DNA of 11,929 nucleotides, taken from assembly GCA_937885465.1 (NCBI GenBank), contig CAKZZM010000116.1, forward strand, positions 1-11,929, read 5' to 3'. The stretch is from an uncultured Bacteroidales bacterium. GTDB taxonomy: Bacteria; Bacteroidota; Bacteroidia; Bacteroidales; Paludibacteraceae. Both the position numbers and the translations under genes were made by a program. The notes below the pieces were generated by a model that searched no databases, was not told the origin of the DNA, and saw nothing but the letters and a program-made list of their open reading frames with translations. This document shows, piece after piece, positions 1 through 5,755 of the stretch. Within the stretch, counting starts at the first letter, position 1. Each line of letters opens with the position of its first letter.

Positions 1-65
1 GAACGTCTCCGAACGTTCAGAGCCCTAAAGTGGTGAACGTCTCCGAACGTTCAGAACCCTAAAGT
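1..65. repeat. Two tandem units of a 34-bp intergenic repeat
   Basis: Two head-to-tail units start at 1 and 35. Their first 31 bases differ at one position (22 versus 56). The shared core GAACGTCTCCGAACGTTCA begins each unit and is followed by a second block ending CCCTAAAGT. The same core reappears at 8845-8890 in another gap between genes, so this is a dispersed family rather than a chance duplication. The first unit may be cut by the window edge. The array lies just upstream of the transketolase start at 91. The core contains GAACG and CGTTC as short inverted arms. Its function is unknown. Confidence 0.8.
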
Positions 66-90
66 TGAAAGTTATAAAAATTAATATGAT

Positions 91-2097
91 ATGAAAAATG
101 TAATGACTCAAGCGGCGGATAATATCCGTATCCTTGCTGCGTCAGCGGTAGAAAAGGCAAAGTCCGGTCACCCGGGTGGTGCTATGGGCGGTGCTGATTT
201 TGTGAACGTGCTTTACTCCGAGTATCTGCGTTATGACCCGTCTGATCCTGAATGGGTTGGCAGAGATCGCTTTTTCCTTGATCCCGGTCACATGGCACCT
301 ATGCTCTATGGCGTTCTTACTCTTGCAGGTTTCTTCTCTTTGGATGACTTGAAGAATCTTCGTCAGTGGGGTAGTGTAACGCCGGGACATCCCGAGCGCA
401 ATCTACGTCGTGGAATAGAGAATACTTCAGGTCCGTTAGGGCAAGGGCACACCTATGCCCTCGGTGCTGCTATCGCCGCAAAGTTTATGCACGAGCGGTT
501 TGGCGAAGTACATAATCCGACTATATATGCCTTTATATCTGATGGCGGTGTTCAGGAAGAGATTTCGCAGGGAACGGGTCGCCTTGCGGGGCACCTCGGC
601 TTGGATAATTTCATTATGTTTTATGATTCCAACGATATTCAACTATCTACAGGTTGTGAGGCTGTCACTTCGGAGGATGTGGCAAAGAAATATGAGGCGT
701 GGGGTTGGTATGTGCAGACTATTAACGGCAACGATGTCGATCAGATTCGCCATGCCCTCAACCATGCTCTGGCTGAGGAAGGACGCCCGTCGCTTATTAT
801 AGGTCGCACCACTATGGGGTTAGGATGCAGAACGGAAAACGGCGAATCATGGGAGGGCAAATGTTCTACTCACGGGCAGCCAATAAGCAAGGCAGGGGCT
901 TCGTTTGAGGCAACGATAAAGAATCTTGGCGGTAATCCGGAAGATCCTTTCAGAATATTCCCGGAGGTGGAGAACTTATATAAAGTTCGTAGAGAGGCGT
1001 TGAAGGATTATGCGGCATCTGAGCATGCGCGTTTTGCAGAGTGGGAAAAAGCAAATCCGGTGGATGCAAAGCAATATCGTGCTTGGTTTGCAGGAGAGCG
1101 GGTTAATATTGATTGGAGCGAGATAGTGCAGAAGGAAGGTGCTTCCACGCGTCAGGCGAGTGGTGTAGTGTTGGCATATTTAGCAGATCATGTGGGTAAT
1201 ATGGTTGTGTCGTCAGCTGACCTTTCTAACTCAGATAAGACGGATGGATTCTTAAAACGCACTCACGCTTTTGCTAAGGGCGATTTCTCGGGTGCCTTTT
1301 TGCAGGCGGGTGTCAGCGAACTGACGATGGCATGCACTATGATAGGTATGCAGCTGCATGGTGGTATTATCCCGTCTTGCGGAACCTTCTTTGTCTTCTC
1401 CGATTATATGAAGCCTGCTGTCCGTATGGCGGCATTGATGGAGACGCCTGTTCGTTTTATTTGGTCACATGACGCATTCCGAGTAGGTGAGGATGGTCCT
1501 ACGCACGAGCCTGTTGAGCAAGAAGCGCAGATTAGGCTGATGGAGAAACTGAAAAATCACAGCGGTAAGAACTCTATGCTTGTTCTGCGTCCCGCAGATG
1601 CAGAGGAAACGACTATGGCATGGCGACTCGCGATGGAGAATAACGAAACACCTACTGCGCTTATCCTCAGCCGACAGGATATACCTGCTCTGCCGTATCA
1701 CTCGCTTGATGATTTCCGCAAGGGCGCATATATAGTGTCAAAAGATGAGAATCCTGAGGTGGTATTGCTTGCATCGGGGTCGGAGGTGAGTACTTTGCTT
1801 GCCGGTGCTGAATTGCTCAGAAAAGAGGGACACCGTTTGCAGATAGTGAGCGTACCGTCAGAGGGTCTATTCCGCTCACAACCGAAAGAGTACCGGCAGG
1901 CTGTTTTGCCGCCTTCGTTGCCGCGATTTGGTATGACGGCAGGTTTGCCTTGCACTCTCTCTGAGTTAGTAGGTGAAAATGGTGCGGTATGGGGATTGGA
2001 GTCGTTCGGTTTTTCGGCTCCGTATAAAGTTCTTGATGAGAAACTCGGTTTTACAGCCGATAATGTGTATAAGCAGGTAAAACAACTAATCAAGTGA
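91..2097 (+). CDS. tkt: Transketolase
   Basis: Thiamine-diphosphate enzyme of the cytosolic non-oxidative pentose phosphate pathway that moves two-carbon ketol units between sugar phosphates. At 668 residues it is full length for the family. The N-terminal cofactor domain shows SGHPGG (25-30, His27), GPLGQGH (114-120) and the ISDGG segment (149-153) that replaces the common GDG motif, with Asn181 in the metal-binding stretch and His261. The pyrimidine-binding domain has VSELTM with the catalytic Glu410, then SHDAF (His460) and DGPTHEP (His472). The C-terminal domain ends with the GLPCTLSELVGENG region. The ATG at 91 is chosen because related Bacteroides proteins carry a few residues before the conserved AADNIRILAAS; the ATG at 103 is an alternative. 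The leader is A/T-rich with no Shine-Dalgarno, usual for Bacteroidota. Its stop TGA overlaps the GTG start of the topoisomerase gene, so the two are probably translated from one mRNA. Confidence 0.96.
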   Translation: MKNVMTQAADNIRILAASAVEKAKSGHPGGAMGGADFVNVLYSEYLRYDPSDPEWVGRDRFFLDPGHMAPMLYGVLTLAGFFSLDDLKNLRQWGSVTPGHPERNLRRGIENTSGPLGQGHTYALGAAIAAKFMHERFGEVHNPTIYAFISDGGVQEEISQGTGRLAGHLGLDNFIMFYDSNDIQLSTGCEAVTSEDVAKKYEAWGWYVQTINGNDVDQIRHALNHALAEEGRPSLIIGRTTMGLGCRTENGESWEGKCSTHGQPISKAGASFEATIKNLGGNPEDPFRIFPEVENLYKVRREALKDYAASEHARFAEWEKANPVDAKQYRAWFAGERVNIDWSEIVQKEGASTRQASGVVLAYLADHVGNMVVSSADLSNSDKTDGFLKRTHAFAKGDFSGAFLQAGVSELTMACTMIGMQLHGGIIPSCGTFFVFSDYMKPAVRMAALMETPVRFIWSHDAFRVGEDGPTHEPVEQEAQIRLMEKLKNHSGKNSMLVLRPADAEETTMAWRLAMENNETPTALILSRQDIPALPYHSLDDFRKGAYIVSKDENPEVVLLASGSEVSTLLAGAELLRKEGHRLQIVSVPSEGLFRSQPKEYRQAVLPPSLPRFGMTAGLPCTLSELVGENGAVWGLESFGFSAPYKVLDEKLGFTADNVYKQVKQLIK

Positions 2098-4274
2098 TAG
2101 TATGTGTGGCAGAGAAACCATCTGTGGGCAGAGATATTGCTCGCATACTCGGCGCAGACCGCGCTTTTGATGGTTATATGGAGGGCAATGGTTATCAAGT
2201 AACCTGGACCTTCGGGCATCTCTGTACTCTGCTTGAACCGCATGACTATAATACTCAATGGCGAGGTTGGAATATGGGCAGTCTGCCTATGATTCCGCCT
2301 CGTTTTGGTATAAAAGTTATGGATAATCAAGGTGTTCAAAAGCAGTTTGACACTATACGGCGCTTGATGCAGTCAGCAGATATGATAGTGAACTGCGGTG
2401 ATGCAGGGCAGGAGGGTGAGTTGATTCAGCGATGGGTGATGCAGAAGGCGGGTGTTAGATGTCCTGTTAAGCGATTGTGGATAAACTCGCTGACAGAAGA
2501 GGCTATTAAAGAAGGGTTCACTGCGCTGAAAGATCAGAGCGAATATCAGCATCTATATGAGGCAGGATTGATGCGAGCAATAGGTGATTGGTTGCTCGGC
2601 ATGAACTGCACAAGGGCATATACCCTCAAATATCAAAATAATCAAAGTACTGCTGCCCCTGTTAGTTTCGTCAAAGGGCAAACGCAGTCAGCCAAGCCTC
2701 AGCCTTGGAGTATAGGCAGGGTGCAGACACCGACTCTCGCTCTTATTGTTAATAGGAATAGAGATATAAATCACTTTGTTCCGAAGACTTATTGGGAATT
2801 GCAGACGGTATATCGCGGAACAACATTCAAAGCCATTGTAAGAAAGAGCGATGAAGAGTTACTCGCTCAGATTGAGCAAGTAAAATCGAAGGAGGAACAA
2901 AAGAAAGGTAAAGCGGCAGAGCCTAAGCCTCTTCCAACCTTGCAAGATTTGCAGACGACAAATATTGGTATTGAGCCGATAGAAGGCAGAGAGGCAGGTG
3001 AGATATTGCTTGATAATATAAAGGAGCAGGCGTTTGTAGTAACGAGTGTAGAAAAGAAAAAGGGGACAGAAGGAGCACCGCGTTTGTTCGACCTTACCTC
3101 TCTTCAAGTAGAGTGCAATAAGAAATATTCGTATTCGGCAGATAAGACATTGAGTCTTATCCAGTCGCTTTACGAAAAGCATGTTACCACTTATCCCCGT
3201 GTTGATACAACCTACTTGCCGGATGACCAATATGCCAAGGTTCCGGGTATTTTCAAGGGCATAGAACCATTTTTCCCTCAGATTAGTCATTTGCGCGAAC
3301 TGATGCGCGAGAAGGGACAAAAGACCGGCAAACCGCAGGCGTTACCGAAGTCGAAGAAGGTATTTGACAATAGTAAGGTAACCGATCACCATGCTATTAT
3401 TCCTACCGGTCAGCCGCCGAAGGCACTAAGTGAGGAAGAGAAGAAAGTGTATAATCTTGTTGCTCTACGATTTATTGCTGCTTTCTATCCCGATTGTGAG
3501 GTTTCAACAACGACTGTTGTAGGCGAAGTGACAAAAAAGAACAGCGATGAAGTAGTCTCCTTCAAGACCTCCGGTCGGCAAATTCTCAATCAAGGTTGGC
3601 GAGAGGTGTTTGATGCGGCGAGGTGGAGTACGGACAATGTTGCGGTAGTACAATCGAAGGAGAGTCAGGCACTCATGGCGGATGATGAAGATGCTACGGC
3701 GGAAGAGAAAGGTAATGAAGAGAGTGTGTTGCCGGATTTCAGGAAAGGCGAGAGCGGGGAGCACACGCCATCACTTGTAGAGCGACAAACGACTCCGCCT
3801 AAACCTTATACCGAGGCGACTCTGCTACGCGCTATGGAAACAGCAGGTAAATTTGTGGATGATGATGAACTCAGAGATGTGCTGAAGGAGAATGGTATAG
3901 GTCGCCCGTCAACAAGAGCGGAGATTATCAAGAAACTGTTTCAGCGGCAATATATATACCAAAAAGGTAAATCTCTCTATCCGACACCCAATGGAGAGAG
4001 GCTTATTTCGCTTATTCAGTCGCCACTGCTCAAATCGGCAGAACTGACGGGGCAGTGGGAGAAGAAACTGCGTGAGATAGAGCGCGGCGAGTTGGATGCG
4101 GCGGCTTTCCTCTCAGAACTGAAGCAGATGACGGAAGATGTAGTAAGAGAGGTGAAATTGAGCAAGGCAGGTATGGTTTGCCCGATTTGCAGGCAGGGCT
4201 ATATCCTTAAGGGGAAAGCAGCATACGGGTGTTCCCGCTGGAGAGAGGGTTGCACTTATAGAGAGGCGTTTTGA
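2094..4274 (+). CDS. topB: DNA topoisomerase III (type IA)
   Basis: Type IA topoisomerase that relaxes negative supercoils and unlinks single-stranded or replicating DNA through a tyrosyl-DNA intermediate. The 726 residues begin MIVCVAEKPSV, the usual family start, which supports GTG at 2094 as the initiation codon; it overlaps the transketolase stop in GTGA. The toprim domain carries GDAGQEGE (102-109), where the common form is DPDREGE. The active-site tyrosine is Tyr367 in TTYPRVDT. TDHHAIIPTG (430-439) and GIGRPST (601-607) are further family motifs. An acidic linker lies around 526-545. The C-terminus has a single four-cysteine zinc finger (Cys696, Cys699, Cys713, Cys720). Compared with the Bacteroides proteins I recall, about 20 extra residues lie near 184-203, just before SIGRVQTPTLA. 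TopB homologues also occur on conjugative elements, but nothing mobile surrounds this one, so it is probably chromosomal. Confidence 0.95.
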   Translation: MIVCVAEKPSVGRDIARILGADRAFDGYMEGNGYQVTWTFGHLCTLLEPHDYNTQWRGWNMGSLPMIPPRFGIKVMDNQGVQKQFDTIRRLMQSADMIVNCGDAGQEGELIQRWVMQKAGVRCPVKRLWINSLTEEAIKEGFTALKDQSEYQHLYEAGLMRAIGDWLLGMNCTRAYTLKYQNNQSTAAPVSFVKGQTQSAKPQPWSIGRVQTPTLALIVNRNRDINHFVPKTYWELQTVYRGTTFKAIVRKSDEELLAQIEQVKSKEEQKKGKAAEPKPLPTLQDLQTTNIGIEPIEGREAGEILLDNIKEQAFVVTSVEKKKGTEGAPRLFDLTSLQVECNKKYSYSADKTLSLIQSLYEKHVTTYPRVDTTYLPDDQYAKVPGIFKGIEPFFPQISHLRELMREKGQKTGKPQALPKSKKVFDNSKVTDHHAIIPTGQPPKALSEEEKKVYNLVALRFIAAFYPDCEVSTTTVVGEVTKKNSDEVVSFKTSGRQILNQGWREVFDAARWSTDNVAVVQSKESQALMADDEDATAEEKGNEESVLPDFRKGESGEHTPSLVERQTTPPKPYTEATLLRAMETAGKFVDDDELRDVLKENGIGRPSTRAEIIKKLFQRQYIYQKGKSLYPTPNGERLISLIQSPLLKSAELTGQWEKKLREIERGELDAAAFLSELKQMTEDVVREVKLSKAGMVCPICRQGYILKGKAAYGCSRWREGCTYREAF

Positions 4275-4276
4275 GT

Positions 4277-5755
4277 TTAGCAGTTATCCTTTTCGAGCAG
4301 GATAACATTCTCAATATGTTGAGTATGGGGGAACATATCCACGGGTTGCACTGCGGTGATGCGGTAGTGCGGCTGTTCAGCATTGCAGAGCAGAGCGAGG
4401 TCGCGGGCTTGCGTGGCCGGGTTGCAACTGACATATACAATGCGTTGAGGTGCTGCTTGCAGAATGGTGTTCACTACATCTTCGTCCATGCCGGCGCGAG
4501 GCGGATCGGTGATAATAATATCCGGCTGTCCGTGTTCGGCAATAAAGGCGGGAGTTAACTGCTTCTTCATATCCCCTGCAAAGAATTCCACATTATCAAT
4601 TTTATTGTTGAGGGCATTCTCTTTTGCATCTTCTATTGCTTCAGGCACATATTCGATGCCGATAACTTTTTTTGCGTATCTTGCTACAAATTGGGCGATG
4701 GTGCCTGTGCCGGTGTATAAGTCATAAACAATGGGGAGATCTGTGGCAATGGCACACGGCGTACACGCTGAACGCTCAACTGAAGGGAAGGCGAATTTGC
4801 GAACTACTGAATAGAGACGATATGCCTGTTTTGTGTTAGTTTGATAGAACGATTTTGGACCGACCTTAAATTCCAGATTTTCCATGTGCTCAATTATGTG
4901 ATCATCGCCCGAATAGACATGAATATCGAGGTCGGATATTGTGTCGTTAAACTTAGTGTTGAGTACCCATTGCAGAGATGTTATCTCAGGGAAGCCACTA
5001 TGCAACTTTTCAAGCAATGCTTTCTGCGCCGGTTGGTTGTCTTCTGCGAAGACTACAATCAGCATATAGTCGTTGCGTGAGCCGTCGGCTACTTCGTTAG
5101 AACGCAGAATAAGCGAGCGGAGAAAACCGGTGTGTGTGCGCTCGTTATAGAAAGTGAGTCCGTTTGAGCGGGCATAGTCTCTGACGAAATTGCGTATATC
5201 GTTATTGATGGGGTGCATAAGGTGACACTCTTCTATATCAAGCACTTTATCAAAAGCACCTGTTATATGAAAACCGAGACCGTATTCAGTGTTGATATTC
5301 TCAAGACCGCCTGCTTCATAAATAGCATCCCAAGAAACCCACTTCTTGTTGCTGCACGAGAACTCTAATTTGTTGCGATACTCATAAATCTTATCCGAAC
5401 CTAAGATTGGCGTGATAGGTGGTAACGTTAATTTACCGATACGAGTAAGTGCATCCACCACTTGCTGCTGTTTATAGCGCAGTTGTTCAGAGTATGGAAG
5501 CATCTGCCATTTGCAACCTCCGCACTCTCCGAAGTGTTTGCATCTCGGCTCGCAGCGTTGCGGAGAAGGAGTGATGAGGCGCAGCAAGCGACCTTCCATA
5601 TATGAGTGTTTCTTCTTTGTTACTTGTATATCAACAATATCGCCCGGAACGCAGTTCGGGACGAAAAGAACGCAATCGTTTACGCGAGCCAATGCTTTGC
5701 CTTCGGCAGCAAAATCGGTGATGAGAATATTTTCTAAAACGGGCAGTTTCTTCAT
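4277..5755 (-). CDS. rlmD: RNA (uracil-C5)-methyltransferase, RlmD/TrmA family
   Basis: SAM-dependent enzyme that makes 5-methyluridine in RNA, by homology U1939 of 23S rRNA; members of this family can also act on U747 or tRNA U54, so the exact target is inferred. The N-terminal part (about 1-60) looks like a TRAM RNA-binding domain. Cys72, Cys78, Cys81 (C-x5-C-x2-C) and Cys177 match the [4Fe-4S] ligands of E. coli RlmD. The methyltransferase domain shows KSFYQTN (301-307), the SAM loop YDLYTGTGT (344-352), IITDPPRAGMD (414-424) and the nucleophilic Cys444 in YVSCNPAT. Residues about 323-342, just before the SAM loop, are longer than in related proteins and add a CTPC motif. The start codon overlaps the stop of the upstream amidase gene in ATGA, so translational coupling is likely. 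Its stop lies 2 bp from the topB stop on the other strand. Confidence 0.93.
   Translation of the reverse strand: MKKLPVLENILITDFAAEGKALARVNDCVLFVPNCVPGDIVDIQVTKKKHSYMEGRLLRLITPSPQRCEPRCKHFGECGGCKWQMLPYSEQLRYKQQQVVDALTRIGKLTLPPITPILGSDKIYEYRNKLEFSCSNKKWVSWDAIYEAGGLENINTEYGLGFHITGAFDKVLDIEECHLMHPINNDIRNFVRDYARSNGLTFYNERTHTGFLRSLILRSNEVADGSRNDYMLIVVFAEDNQPAQKALLEKLHSGFPEITSLQWVLNTKFNDTISDLDIHVYSGDDHIIEHMENLEFKVGPKSFYQTNTKQAYRLYSVVRKFAFPSVERSACTPCAIATDLPIVYDLYTGTGTIAQFVARYAKKVIGIEYVPEAIEDAKENALNNKIDNVEFFAGDMKKQLTPAFIAEHGQPDIIITDPPRAGMDEDVVNTILQAAPQRIVYVSCNPATQARDLALLCNAEQPHYRITAVQPVDMFPHTQHIENVILLEKDNC

Noticed and set aside
1..65. CRISPR-like array
   Set aside because: There are only two units, with no unique spacers of typical length, and the core contains short palindromes. 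No cas gene is present.
58..90. Promoter for transketolase with TAAAGTTG at 60-67 as the -7 box
   Set aside because: One conserved base is wrong and no TTTG lies about 20 bp upstream, so the match is too weak to annotate.
1698..2339. 213-codon open frame on the minus strand across the tkt-topB junction
   Set aside because: It lies antisense to two well-supported genes, has no recognisable motif, and its composition is that of a shadow frame.
2094..4274. TopB as a sign of a conjugative element
   Set aside because: Such elements carry topB homologues, but no relaxase, transfer, integrase or attachment site is visible, and the neighbours are housekeeping genes.
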